Shown piece by piece: positions 52,800 through 62,288 of a stretch of 64,000 bases of DNA. The DNA is from Paraglaciecola marina (lineage in GTDB: Bacteria; Pseudomonadota; Gammaproteobacteria; Enterobacterales; Alteromonadaceae): positions 62,001-126,000 of the forward strand of contig NZ_SAIS01000012.1 in NCBI RefSeq assembly GCF_004360155.1, given 5' to 3'. Both the position numbers and the translations under genes were made by a program. Positions within the stretch are counted from its first letter, which is position 1, and each line of letters begins with the position of its first letter. The notes under the pieces were generated by a model. It ran no database searches. It was not told the DNA's origin and saw only the letters and a program-made list of their open reading frames with translations.

Positions 52800-54470
52800 T
52801 TAGCTTTTAGGCGCTGCATTTTCTTGAAACGAAAGCCCAAACAAAAATAGCGCACTGATGAAATACGCCCCTGAAATTTCATAGGGCAATGACAGTAAAC
52901 GTGGCGCTAAATCTACGGGTAAATCCCAAGGAAGATACATAGAGCCAGTTGCGGTAACCGAATGTATGATACCAAATAAGGAGAACACGCTGGCAACAGC
53001 TAAAAAGTAGGATGCTTGTTTTAAGCGTTTATCCATCATTAACGCCACAGTTGCTCCCCAAAATATTGCCGTAAGAATATATCCTTGAGATAACACCCGC
53101 ATAGCGTAATAACCATTGTACCAGTGGTTTGACAACAGAGTATTAAGCCCAAAGTGCAGCTCAGATGCTAATCCCCCTTCTATTGCGCCATCAATTTTTG
53201 CTTGGGCAGACATCAAACCAAAATGCACAGTGTTCAGTAACTCATCCATTTTTACATAGACTAGGTTAATTACGGCTGGGATCATTGCCACTATGATGGC
53301 TGGAGTATGATTCGATTCTTTGGTTTTTGAACTAGAAAACGCCAAGGAGATAATGTCGATACACACTATGACCAAAAGCGGCAGAAACACAGCTTCTGGA
53401 ATGTAGCTGAGCATAAAGTTTAGCAAGCCACTAAAACAAATCACTAACATAGCAATTATGGTAAACACGCAATATAAATGCCCTGCCCCCATGCGTTTGT
53501 AGGTTTCGATCCCCAGATAAGGTGTGGTTTGCCCTACCCCACCAAACAGCCCAATAGTAAAGGTGGCAGCTGCATCAGCGATAATCACGTTTCGTGTGGA
53601 ATAGTTAAGGTTAGATAACCGAGCAGCGGCAACTATGTTAGTTGCAATAACAGAAACCAAGATAGCTAGTGGTGCAATTATCGCTAGATAGCCTAGAGTA
53701 TACCCGAATAAATGTTCTAGCCCTCCCATCTGCAAATAAGGAAGGTGCAGCCCTAACATGTCTGCACTGTTAGCCAAACCTGTGTGTTGTGGTATAAATC
53801 CAAAGTTTTCAAACACATAGTAGAGGGGCAAGCAAATCAGCAAGGCCACCAAAGCACCCGGGGCTCCTACAGGTAATCTAACATGGGCCATTAAACTAAC
53901 AATACAAATAATTAACGCCAACAAACCAATTAAAGGCATTTGAAACGCCGACAACACTGGGTTTGCCCCTAACCACACAAAAGCGACACCAGCAATTGAG
54001 CCCAGCATGCCAGCCATAGGAATAAAACGGCGAATAGCATCGTTACAAAAAGCTAGGGCAAACTTGATTATGCCTAACCATAATGACGTCCCCATTCCCA
54101 CATACCAACTGTAAAGTAAGGCTTTTTCAGGGTCCTCAAACTCTGCGTTAAAAAATTGTAATGAGGGCCCAACAATTAGTAAAATAATCGCCACTACACT
54201 TGTGATATCAATACCTAAAGGTATTGCGGTTTTTTGCTCACCTGTTTGCCTGCTTAAGCTAATGGCCATTCTGCTATACACAAGGTTACCTAAGAGGACC
54301 CCTAAGGCTAACGCAGGAGTAACTTTTTCAATAATAAAAGTAACCGGAAATCCCACAAACGACAGCAACCCCAGCATCACAAACAAGGTAACTACAATGT
54401 CAAAGAAAAACGTAAAAAAAGCATTGAGTTCAGGCCGTAAACCTAGGTTTGAAAATAGCTTACTGGTCAT
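52800..54470 (-). CDS. NCS2-type purine/xanthine-like permease
   Basis: 556 residues with about 12-13 membrane segments. It shows the general NCS2 layout (GIDITSVVAIILLIVG, GAPGALVALLICLP, FGGVGQTTPYLGIETYKRMG) of purine or uracil permeases. The start lies inside the end of the adenosine-deaminase-family gene (11-base overlap), so transport and deamination are coupled. Substrate probably a purine or an analogue; which one cannot be read from the sequence. Confidence 0.82.
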   Translation of the reverse strand: MTSKLFSNLGLRPELNAFFTFFFDIVVTLFVMLGLLSFVGFPVTFIIEKVTPALALGVLLGNLVYSRMAISLSRQTGEQKTAIPLGIDITSVVAIILLIVGPSLQFFNAEFEDPEKALLYSWYVGMGTSLWLGIIKFALAFCNDAIRRFIPMAGMLGSIAGVAFVWLGANPVLSAFQMPLIGLLALIICIVSLMAHVRLPVGAPGALVALLICLPLYYVFENFGFIPQHTGLANSADMLGLHLPYLQMGGLEHLFGYTLGYLAIIAPLAILVSVIATNIVAAARLSNLNYSTRNVIIADAAATFTIGLFGGVGQTTPYLGIETYKRMGAGHLYCVFTIIAMLVICFSGLLNFMLSYIPEAVFLPLLVIVCIDIISLAFSSSKTKESNHTPAIIVAMIPAVINLVYVKMDELLNTVHFGLMSAQAKIDGAIEGGLASELHFGLNTLLSNHWYNGYYAMRVLSQGYILTAIFWGATVALMMDKRLKQASYFLAVASVFSLFGIIHSVTATGSMYLPWDLPVDLAPRLLSLPYEISGAYFISALFLFGLSFQENAAPKS

Positions 54471-55554
54471 GATTTACTACTCCGCCACTATTAGACTTCA
54501 CCAAGGTTGATTGAACATTTGTTGTGTATTTAGAAAATAAATCATCGATTTCTTTGGCCCACTCTTTATGCCAATAAGCCTTTTTATCTTCACTTATCCA
54601 AGCAGCGTCAATACCGTTTAGAATAAAACCTTTGATATCTGATAAAGAAAACCCCATTTGTTCAACCAGCAGCACATATTCATTGGCTAAATCAGTGCCC
54701 ATCATGGGAGGATCATCCGAGTTAATCATTACCTTTAAGCCACCTTCTACCATACGTTTAATGGCATGTTGTGGGTCTGCTAGATCATGCCAATGAGTAG
54801 TAATTGTGGTAGTTGATGGGCATACGGTGAACACTATTTCGCCCTTGGAAAACTCTGCCTGCATTTCGGGGGAATCTACAATATGATAGCCATGATCGAT
54901 ACGCTCACAGCCTAAAATATCTACCGACTTTTGTACATTTTCGGCGGGGCCAGCTTCACCCGCGTGAGCGGTTAAACGCAAACCCTGCTCTTTGGCTAAC
55001 AGAAAGGTTTTTAAGTGTATTTCTGGAGGGAATGGACTTTCATAATAGTCTAAGCCAATACCGATAACTTGGTCACGCTGGGTGTTAAGAATAGTATGCA
55101 AAAATGCCAGGTTTTCATCTGCAGGCTTTTCTCGATTAACTCCGGGGATAAGTTGGCACTCAATTCCCAAGTCTTGAGAAGCTCGATTTTTACCGGCCAC
55201 AATCCCCTTTAGACATGTAGCATAAGAGACACCATATTTAAAATGCGCCTGTGGACTGAAAAATAACTCAACATAACGAGCCCCATGTTTGTGGCAATTA
55301 GCTAAACACTCGTAGGTTACTCGCTCAAAGTCGTGATGATCGACAATAGACTCGCAAACCAAATTATAAACATTTAGAAAAGCTCCTAAATCTTTATCGA
55401 ACTCATATAAATCTTCAGGCTTGTCATATTCTGGTAGCACTACCTTATTTTTCGCAGCTAGCTCAATTAAGGTGTGTGGCATCACCGAACCTTCTAAATG
55501 CAGATGTAATTCAGCTTTAGGCAGGGCTGCCATTAATTCTCGTAATGTATTCAA
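54460..55554 (-). CDS. Adenosine/adenine deaminase-family amidohydrolase
   Basis: 364 residues. Metal and catalytic motifs: HLHLEG near residue 17, TAHAGEAG (H and E), DHGYHIVD (H) and MINSDDPPMMG (D pair). The family converts adenosine or adenine to inosine or hypoxanthine, but the bacterial subgroup includes other amino-purine and related deaminases, so the substrate is open. First gene of a two-gene unit with the NCS2 permease. 118 bases separate its start from a small membrane-protein gene on its left-reading strand. Confidence 0.85.
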   Translation of the reverse strand: MNTLRELMAALPKAELHLHLEGSVMPHTLIELAAKNKVVLPEYDKPEDLYEFDKDLGAFLNVYNLVCESIVDHHDFERVTYECLANCHKHGARYVELFFSPQAHFKYGVSYATCLKGIVAGKNRASQDLGIECQLIPGVNREKPADENLAFLHTILNTQRDQVIGIGLDYYESPFPPEIHLKTFLLAKEQGLRLTAHAGEAGPAENVQKSVDILGCERIDHGYHIVDSPEMQAEFSKGEIVFTVCPSTTTITTHWHDLADPQHAIKRMVEGGLKVMINSDDPPMMGTDLANEYVLLVEQMGFSLSDIKGFILNGIDAAWISEDKKAYWHKEWAKEIDDLFSKYTTNVQSTLVKSNSGGVVNHDQ

Positions 55555-55672
55555 TGCACTTCTCTTTATTAGTTTTATTATGAAAAAGTCATTTAAAAGA
55601 TAAGTTTAGTTTTTAAGCATCTCCACCTTATACTAAGTCTAATTTATACAGCAAGCTTTTAACTGGCTTCTG

Positions 55673-55963
55673 TTATGGGCTTTCATAAAATGCTGATACC
55701 ACTAAATCATTATTGTTAAAATTAATATTACATTTAACTAGGTGTAAATTAAGCCAACTACTATGAACAATTCGTTTACCTAGCTGCAACTTTTCTATTG
55801 TGTAAGTTGATAAATGTGTGGTGTCTAATTGCTTGGTAACACTAAGGTAAGAGACTCCTTGCGTAAAATTTCCACAAAGAAAATAGACTTCCTTTCTAGC
55901 CTCGTTAGAGTAGAAACCTAAAATAGTTAAGCCCACAATACATAGCAGAGCAGTAAACTTCAT
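55673..55963 (-). CDS. Small unknown protein with N-terminal hydrophobic segment
   Basis: 96 residues: MKFTALLCIVGLTILGFYS could be a signal peptide or anchor, then a soluble part with a YLSVTKQLDTTHLSTYTIEK stretch. Not recognised. It follows the neighbouring small membrane gene by 15 bases on the same strand, so the two form a unit of unknown role. Confidence 0.55.
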   Translation of the reverse strand: MKFTALLCIVGLTILGFYSNEARKEVYFLCGNFTQGVSYLSVTKQLDTTHLSTYTIEKLQLGKRIVHSSWLNLHLVKCNINFNNNDLVVSAFYESP

Positions 55964-55978
55964 AGTTTATTTACCTCT

Positions 55979-56275
55979 TTAAATTAGGGGTAACAAAGAA
56001 TAGCCAGTGTATAAAATAATGCATCCAAGTAAAGTGCTAACTATGAATTGGATTTTATTCAAGCTTGTTTTTGTTTTCCAGATTAAAAGCCAAAGCATAA
56101 CTGAATACATCGCCAACTCACCTGCACCTTTAAGTAGTAAAAGCTGACTTGATGAGCCTGCCAACCAGAATTGCTGAGGCAAACTTTTAAGGTAAAAATC
56201 CCAAAAAAACTGATACAAAACTGCGACTGGAATAACGACTATAAATATTAAATTCCAGAAATTAAATTTGCGCAT
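55979..56275 (-). CDS. Small unknown membrane protein
   Basis: 98 residues with about three hydrophobic segments (residues 5-27, 45-65, 75-95). No recognised family. Leads the pair with the next small gene. Downstream of it, in coordinate order to the right, lies a fragment of an AraC-type regulator, so this area seems rearranged. Confidence 0.55.
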   Translation of the reverse strand: MRKFNFWNLIFIVVIPVAVLYQFFWDFYLKSLPQQFWLAGSSSQLLLLKGAGELAMYSVMLWLLIWKTKTSLNKIQFIVSTLLGCIILYTGYSLLPLI

Positions 56276-56399
56276 TTTAGCGTTAAGAACCTTTGTTTTA
56301 TTTTACAGATTACCACTGTCTATTTAGCTAACCGTAATTGATTAAAGGCATAAAAAATCTTGAACTGAGCTATGCTCAATAAGTCATCTTAAAAGGCCT

Positions 56400-56477
56400 C
56401 TACTGCGCAGAAGACTGTCCATATAATCGTTTAAACTCTCGACTAAACTGAGAAGGGCTTACGTAGCCTACGACCAT
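56400..56477 (-). pseudogene. Remnant of an AraC-family regulator C-terminus
   Basis: Reading the minus strand from the ATG at 56477 gives MVVGYVSPSQFSREFKRLYG then QSSAQ and a stop at 56400. GYVSPSQFSREFKRLYG is the last helix-turn-helix of AraC proteins. A stop lies two codons before the ATG, so the rest of that gene is missing here. It is a different paralogue from the complete AraC gene just to the right. Confidence 0.7.
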
Positions 56478-56518
56478 TACGACTTATATCGACTGTCATA
56501 CCATCAGTAATCTTTATA

Positions 56519-57682
56519 TTACCCATTGTTTAATGTATTACGCTTTTTATACTCAGATGGCGTCATACCTTCTTTTTTCTTAAAAAAAGTATAAAACACG
56601 GATTTACTGTTAAACCCTACTTCATAAAAAATCTCTGTTATCGATTTTTGAGGTGCATTAACGAGTAACTGCTTTGCCTCATCGATACGATATTTATTGA
56701 TAAATTCATAGAAATTAACCTGAAAGTGACGATTTAACGTGACAGATAAATCCTTAGTAGATACATCTAGTGTTTTTGCTAATTCATCTATGGTGATATC
56801 AGGTAAAAGATAAGGCTTCTCAGACTCCATAATGGTTTCAATGCGCTGAGTGTAGCTGGGTTGTTGCGCATTTTTGTCATCCCCGACTTGTTCAGGAGTT
56901 TGCGCAAGTATTGGCATAATAGAATGGGACTTAGTGACACTATAAAATAACAGTGAAACTACAAGTAAAAAGGTAGCGTAATAAGAAAACAGCCCCAAAC
57001 CAATAAGGGTAGAAACATCAATCTCAACACTTAAATTCACCACTTTAAGGACACTTAAAATGACCTCTACAAACATAATAATTAAAAAACCAACAAGTAA
57101 TAACTTAAGCCAGTTCAAATCAATGGTAGAGATATCGGCACGGGCTTCTTTATGGCGCGAGTGATAACGGGCAATAAGTACAAAACAGCTCACTATATAG
57201 AACATACGTAACAGTTTTATAGCAGTGTCAGAGGCGATGAAATGCCAGGTGTGATAAAGCTCCCAATTTTCGATGGATATTTGTTTCGCAAGGTCACTGA
57301 GGCTGTAGTAAACCACAATTAGATAAATGGCATATGCCACAAAGGGAATAAGGTGAAGCAAATCTTTTTTGGTAATTTTAAAGTCGCTGTATACTGAGGA
57401 TCTAATATAAAAATACAACAAAGCCGCATCTAAACAGTAAGCGAGGCTCCCTACAAAAAACAAGTTGGGTTCAAAGTCCAACACTTCAAACCTAAATCTT
57501 ACTCCAAAAAATGTTAACTCATGAAATGCAATTAAGGCTTGGCTTCCTAAAAACCCCGATAGTAAGTAAGCACTAACATCAGGCATTCTATGGCTAGAGA
57601 TAAGCATTAGCGCAAACAAAATAGAAAGTACAAATGTCATCACTAGAATGATGTCATTCAAATTAAAAACGACGCTACTCAT
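56519..57682 (-). CDS. AraC-family transcriptional regulator with N-terminal membrane domain
   Basis: 387 residues. Seven or so membrane segments occupy residues ~10-240 (NLNDIILVMTFVLSILFALML and later ones), then a linker and an AraC helix-turn-helix at about 285-385 (YEFINKYRIDEAKQLLV, FNSKSVFYTFFKKKEGMTPSEYKKR). The regulator therefore senses a signal in or near the inner membrane. It stands next to, and in the same direction as, the GH3 glucosidase gene, whose regulator it may be. The final residues NTLNNG are free of any second motif. Confidence 0.82.
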   Translation of the reverse strand: MSSVVFNLNDIILVMTFVLSILFALMLISSHRMPDVSAYLLSGFLGSQALIAFHELTFFGVRFRFEVLDFEPNLFFVGSLAYCLDAALLYFYIRSSVYSDFKITKKDLLHLIPFVAYAIYLIVVYYSLSDLAKQISIENWELYHTWHFIASDTAIKLLRMFYIVSCFVLIARYHSRHKEARADISTIDLNWLKLLLVGFLIIMFVEVILSVLKVVNLSVEIDVSTLIGLGLFSYYATFLLVVSLLFYSVTKSHSIMPILAQTPEQVGDDKNAQQPSYTQRIETIMESEKPYLLPDITIDELAKTLDVSTKDLSVTLNRHFQVNFYEFINKYRIDEAKQLLVNAPQKSITEIFYEVGFNSKSVFYTFFKKKEGMTPSEYKKRNTLNNG

Positions 57683-57927
57683 AAACTTAAATTAGATATC
57701 CGCTTTAATAATTTAGCCGTAGTTAAGTAGTTTGCTTTCAAATTTTATAATACACAGGCTATTGGGTTAATTTGAAAAATTCGGCCAAAATCCACTAGGT
57801 GACAAATGCTAGCCTATTCTCAAAGGGGATCCTATGAATTTATGTGAAAGAGTGACCAGAGGTTAACTTAAATACCCAGAGGCCAAAAAATTGGACGAGC
57901 TTTCATGCTTGCTCCATGAAAAATTAA
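57683..57927. other. Gap upstream of the AraC gene, no gene seen
   Basis: Likely carries the AraC-gene promoter. CCAGAGG occurs twice (57856-57862 and 57876-57882), a 20-base spacing that could be a tandem activator site. No ORF of note. Confidence 0.4.
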
Positions 57928-57954
57928 AAAGGTTGGTCATTCATACCAACCTTT
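57928..57954 (-). terminator. Rho-independent terminator after the GH3 gene
   Basis: AAAGGTTGGT (57928-57937) and ACCAACCTTT (57945-57954) with a 7-base loop; on the minus strand it is followed by TTAATTTTTC. It follows the GH3 stop (58046) by about 90 bases. Confidence 0.85.
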
Positions 57955-58045
57955 GCATTATCATTTTTGTAGGCTTTAACTCACTCGAGCTGCTCTTTGG
58001 ATATCATTCACCACAGAGCAACTTTTTAGTTAAGTTGGTTTAGCC

Positions 58046-60598
58046 TTATTGGCAACTAATGGTCGCTTCTTTTGCAGTTTGAGGAACCAGGTTTATATCC
58101 GACACAGATATTTGTAATGCCCCTTCAGACTCTAAAGAAAACGGTGACACTATTTTTTCGAATTTTATGCCTTTATCAGCAAAACACTTCAAGTCGAAGC
58201 TTAAACTAGACCACTCATCTAATGGCAGAGCGTTAACTGACTCTGTTATGTCTAACTGAGTGCGACAGCTACCTTTCTCTTCAGAAAACGCTTCGCAATT
58301 CATAGCAATATACACTTTATCAGTTGGTTTGCTATCCAGTTTAACTAACATAGACAAGCTACTTTGAAGTAATAAATCCTTAGTGATATCTTCTCTGAAA
58401 CTACTCTTGCTTCTAATTCTCACGCCCGCTAATTCATTACCATCTAACTTGATTGAAAATGAATCTTCTTGAACTTTTCTATCCACAGTACGGTATGAAA
58501 AACCTTCCATATGGTGAGAGTTAGCACTAACTAGCATTTCTTTATCTCCAGTAAATAGATGCATTAACCAAGGCTGGTGCATAGCGCCTGTGTATAGGTG
58601 TCTTACTTGTGCTTTGTCTACATCTAAGGCTACGAATTCAGATAAGTTATCATCTAAAACATTCTCATCTTGATAAGTCAGACCAAAGCCATAAGGTAAT
58701 AATGGCGCATAGTCAGTATCACCAAAGTTAACATTTGATTGCTCTGCAGACTTAGGCCAAGAAAACGATAACTTACCTTTGAAGTCATGTTGCACCGAAC
58801 CATCAGTATTAGCTAACACCACTTCTGCTACTCCGTTTCCTTCAGAGCCCGGTAACCAAGCTGCCACAAGGGAGTCAGACGCGTTCAACTCAGCATTGAT
58901 CCACATAGGTCTTCCAGAAATAAAGATGGAAACAACCGGTATACCTTGAGCTTTAAGTTTTTTAATTAAAGCTAAGTCTCGCTTGTCACCCTGTTGATAG
59001 CTTAAATTTTCTCTATCGCCGTGACCTTCTGCATAGGGCTCTTCACCAAAAACCACAATAGCAACGTCAGGTTTGTTTTCGAATTCACCATCAACGTTTA
59101 GATTAATAGTGCCACCAGCTGCGGTAACTTGCTGCTGTAATCCATCATAAATTGAAGTGCCACCAGGAAAGTCTGCATTAGTGTTATTAGTACCTTGCCA
59201 CGTAATAGACCAGCCACCAGATTGCTTGCCTATGTTATCTGCAGCATCACCTGCCACTAAAATCGACAGTTTAGGGTCTAACGGAAGTAAATTATTTTTA
59301 TTTTTCAACAGTACTAACGACTCTCTTACTGCTTGGCGAGCCACGTCTCTATGACTCTGTTGACCAATCAATTCAGTCTTGCCAGAAAATTTACGGTCCG
59401 CAGGGCTAGGTTTGTCAAATAAACCTGCACGCACCTTCACTCTTAAGATACGGGTCACCGCATCATTGATCCGTGACATAGGAATAGTGCCATCTTTTAC
59501 TTGGGCGATGGTATTTTCATATAATGGTTTCCAAGCATCGGTTGGCACCATAAAAATATCTAAACCGGCGTTGATAGATTGTGGGCAGCTATCGTTAGTG
59601 CACCCTTTAACTTGGCCATGGCCATTCCAATCACCAACAACAAATCCATCAAATCCCATTTTGTCTTTTAGCACATCAGTTAACAGGTACTTATTGCCAT
59701 GAACTTTATCACCATGCCAACTATTAAATGACGCCATAACAGATTGCGCGCCAGCTGTTAGGCCGCCCACATACCCTTGCGCATGTATATCAAATAGTTC
59801 TTGTTCATCGCTTATGTTATCGCCTTGGTCATCCCCTTTGACTGTACCTCCATCACCGATAAAGTGTTTTACAGTACTGATCACTCGGCTATCTGAAAGA
59901 AAATCTTTATCTGCATGACCTTGCAGACCTTTTACAATTGACGCAGCGTAATTTCTGACGATCTCTGGATCTTCAGAATACCCTTCATAGGTACGACCCC
60001 ACCTGTCATCACGAACCACAGCCACCGTTGGCGCAAATACCCAATCAATACCCGTCACCATCACTTCAGTGGCTGTTACACTGGCTATTTTTTCAATTAG
60101 GTCTGGGTTATTTGCTGCACCCAAACCAATATTATGGGGGAATAACGTTGCACCAATAACATTGTTGTGACCATGAACGGCATCTGTTCCCCACATAGTA
60201 GGAATGTTTGTTCCATCTACGCTATCGTCAACTGAAGCTAAGTACATATCATCCGCTAATTTGATCCAATCTTCAGCTGTCGAATGTTTGTTGTTATTAG
60301 GAAATGCCCCACCACCATTTAGATAAGAACCAAAACCATAGGTACGCATATCTTCTACCGTAATATCTCTGATTTCAGGTTGGATCATTTGCGCAACTTT
60401 TTGCTTCAGTGTCATCGAAGCCATAATCTCTTTTACCGTGGCTTCAACCTCTTGGTCTTGCTTTACTGCTATATCTAATTTAGGCCAAATTTCTGCGGCC
60501 TTAGTGTCTTCAATGGCACTTGCGTCATTGCCATTATTACAAGCAGTTAAAGCAAACATTGCGCCTGCTAAAATACTAATTTTAAGTGGTGTGTTCAT
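58046..60598 (-). CDS. Glycoside hydrolase family 3 lipoprotein, ExoP-like exo-beta-glucosidase/glucanase
   Basis: 850 residues. Lipoprotein signal with LTAC (residue ~20). GH3 catalytic domain at ~60-390: GRTYEGYSEDPEIV and the nucleophile candidate D323 in VVGDWNGHG; the second domain ~410-620 holds VVFGEEPYAEGHGDRENL. A C-terminal ~180-residue domain with EGFSYRTVDRKVQEDSF and a final Cys-rich part resembles the extra domain of Pseudoalteromonas ExoP. Cleaves beta-1,3/1,4-glucans such as laminarin fragments, by family inference. Ends in its own terminator; regulated possibly by the AraC gene. Confidence 0.87.
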   Translation of the reverse strand: MNTPLKISILAGAMFALTACNNGNDASAIEDTKAAEIWPKLDIAVKQDQEVEATVKEIMASMTLKQKVAQMIQPEIRDITVEDMRTYGFGSYLNGGGAFPNNNKHSTAEDWIKLADDMYLASVDDSVDGTNIPTMWGTDAVHGHNNVIGATLFPHNIGLGAANNPDLIEKIASVTATEVMVTGIDWVFAPTVAVVRDDRWGRTYEGYSEDPEIVRNYAASIVKGLQGHADKDFLSDSRVISTVKHFIGDGGTVKGDDQGDNISDEQELFDIHAQGYVGGLTAGAQSVMASFNSWHGDKVHGNKYLLTDVLKDKMGFDGFVVGDWNGHGQVKGCTNDSCPQSINAGLDIFMVPTDAWKPLYENTIAQVKDGTIPMSRINDAVTRILRVKVRAGLFDKPSPADRKFSGKTELIGQQSHRDVARQAVRESLVLLKNKNNLLPLDPKLSILVAGDAADNIGKQSGGWSITWQGTNNTNADFPGGTSIYDGLQQQVTAAGGTINLNVDGEFENKPDVAIVVFGEEPYAEGHGDRENLSYQQGDKRDLALIKKLKAQGIPVVSIFISGRPMWINAELNASDSLVAAWLPGSEGNGVAEVVLANTDGSVQHDFKGKLSFSWPKSAEQSNVNFGDTDYAPLLPYGFGLTYQDENVLDDNLSEFVALDVDKAQVRHLYTGAMHQPWLMHLFTGDKEMLVSANSHHMEGFSYRTVDRKVQEDSFSIKLDGNELAGVRIRSKSSFREDITKDLLLQSSLSMLVKLDSKPTDKVYIAMNCEAFSEEKGSCRTQLDITESVNALPLDEWSSLSFDLKCFADKGIKFEKIVSPFSLESEGALQISVSDINLVPQTAKEATISCQ

Positions 60599-60744
60599 AG
60601 TCTATCCCAAATTAATGTAGTCAAAATTGGTTACTGATTTGAATTAAATTATTGCCATACAAAATCAATGAAGTGGAAATTATTTTAAAAATCAAAGTTT
60701 AGCGTCCGAAAAACAAGCTGACATTCAAACCCTGCTATTTTTGA

Positions 60745-60982
60745 GTTCGAACAAGCGTTCGTCTAGCCGAACATCCTTTTATTTATAAGCAATACAGCCT
60801 AATTAGCTTGCAACAAAAAAAGTAAAAAAATAGTTAAAATACACGAGAAATAACTAGAAAGTATGAATAAAAAATTTAGAGGGTCTGTAAAGGTTGGCTC
60901 ATCGACTAGCGCATAATCATATCAAACGAGAGATTTTTAAGGAGTAGAGTTCAGGTTCGATTACTCAAAACAGCAATCGAAC
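60745..60982. promoter_or_regulatory. aruH-GH3 intergenic region with repeated GTTCG/CGAAC words
   Basis: The 428-base gap 60599-61026 has no gene. It holds GTTCGAAC (60745-60752), an inverted pair CGAAC/GTTCG (60748-60752 and 60757-60761) and CGAAC (60768-60772), and further right a perfect 8-base inverted repeat GTTCGATT / AATCGAAC (60955-60962 and 60975-60982). The first group is 147 bases upstream of the GH3 start, so these are candidate operators; the second could also be a transcript-end stem for aruH. Confidence 0.45.
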
Positions 60983-61026
60983 ACTTAAATCTATTTGTTT
61001 GAGGATCAAGCAAATATAGCTGTTGG

Positions 61027-62220
61027 TTACTTGTTTGATACCTTAGTAAACTGTGCCATAAATGCTTCAATTCGTGCGCAAGCATCATCCAATTGCTTAT
61101 CGTCCACAACATAAGAAATTCGAATATAGTTGGCAGCACATTCTCCAAATGCGGTAGCGGGCAACACCCCAATTTTTTGTTGTTCGAATAACATTTCTGC
61201 AAATGCTTGACCGTCTAACCCGGTTTGACTCACATTAACTAATAAAAACATAGACGCTTTAGGTGGTACGCAGGTTAACAATGGCTGCAGATTGAAACAG
61301 CTTAACAAACGATCTCGACGGCGTTGATAGGTCACCCTCATTTGTTCAGCTTCGGCCAAAGCATTGGGATCGGTTAGCGCGGTATAGGCCGCTTCTTGAA
61401 CAAACCCCGGTAAACCATAGAGCATACACAAAGATAAGTTACTTAGATGGTAAATTAACTCAGTAGGTCCTATGGCCCACCCAGCTCTCCATCCCGTCAT
61501 GGCGTGAGATTTAGATAAACTATTTAACGTCACTGTGCGCTCGGCCATATTATCTAATCCAGCAATGCTAACGTGCTCTCCTTCAAAAATGGTATTACTG
61601 TACACTTCGTCTGACATAACCCATAAGTCATGTTTTATGGCTAAATCAGCAATAAATTGTAATTCACCTTTGGTAAGCATCACGCCACTAGGGTTACTGG
61701 GCGTGGCAAAATAAATCGCTTTTGTTTTATCTGTTATGGCTTGTAGCAGGGCGTTTTCATCGAGACAAAAATCATGGTCTACGTCCATAGAAACAGGCAC
61801 CAACCTTGCTCCTGTTAACTGAATACAAGCTTCGTAGGTGACATAATTAGGTTGCAACACTAAGACTTCGTCGCCTGCCTCTAAAATGCACATAGACGTT
61901 GCAAACAAGGCATTTTGTGCCCCTGCCAGTAAAATTATATTATCTTTGGTAACTTGCTGACCGCAACTCGCTTGGTGGTCAGCTGCAATTTGATTACGCA
62001 GGTGATCTCTGCCTTCAATATCGACATAGTGGGTGTCCCCCCCTCGCAAGCTTTTTACTGCACTTTCGACAATAGGCGCTGGAGTATCAAAGTCTGGGTC
62101 CCCAATACTTAGAACAATGACACTTGGGTCCTGCTCTTTTAATGCTGTGGCTTTAAAATGAATATCCCAAGCGTCAACGGTTTCCCCTTGAATAGCTTGA
62201 GTAAGTGGCGCGTAACGCAT
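61027..62220 (-). CDS. Arginine:pyruvate transaminase-like class I aminotransferase (AruH-like)
   Basis: 397 residues. The start MRYAPLTQAI and AWDIHFKA, LSIGDPDFDTPAPIV, THYVDIEGRDHLR run with P. aeruginosa AruH. PLP lysine K237 in SLSKSHAMTGWRAGW; SDEVYS and TPSNPSG for cofactor and substrate binding. AruH moves the amino group of L-arginine to pyruvate, giving 2-ketoarginine, the substrate of AruI. The gene is preceded by a strong terminator ending about 20 bases before its ATG and has AGGA as ribosome site. Other amino acids as donor cannot be excluded. Confidence 0.87.
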   Translation of the reverse strand: MRYAPLTQAIQGETVDAWDIHFKATALKEQDPSVIVLSIGDPDFDTPAPIVESAVKSLRGGDTHYVDIEGRDHLRNQIAADHQASCGQQVTKDNIILLAGAQNALFATSMCILEAGDEVLVLQPNYVTYEACIQLTGARLVPVSMDVDHDFCLDENALLQAITDKTKAIYFATPSNPSGVMLTKGELQFIADLAIKHDLWVMSDEVYSNTIFEGEHVSIAGLDNMAERTVTLNSLSKSHAMTGWRAGWAIGPTELIYHLSNLSLCMLYGLPGFVQEAAYTALTDPNALAEAEQMRVTYQRRRDRLLSCFNLQPLLTCVPPKASMFLLVNVSQTGLDGQAFAEMLFEQQKIGVLPATAFGECAANYIRISYVVDDKQLDDACARIEAFMAQFTKVSNK

Positions 62221-62239
62221 AAAAATTCCTAACTACATA

Positions 62240-62267
62240 TAAAAAATGGCGTGTAAAAACACGCCAT
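62240..62267 (-). terminator. Rho-independent terminator between aldehyde dehydrogenase and aruH-like gene
   Basis: On the minus strand ATGGCGTGT (62267-62259) and ACACGCCAT (62254-62246) form a perfect 9-base stem with a TTTT loop, followed by TTTTTTATAT. It lies between the ALDH stop and the aminotransferase start, leaving about 20 bases for any further promoter. Confidence 0.9.
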
Positions 62268-62288
62268 CATTAACTTAACGACTTAAGC

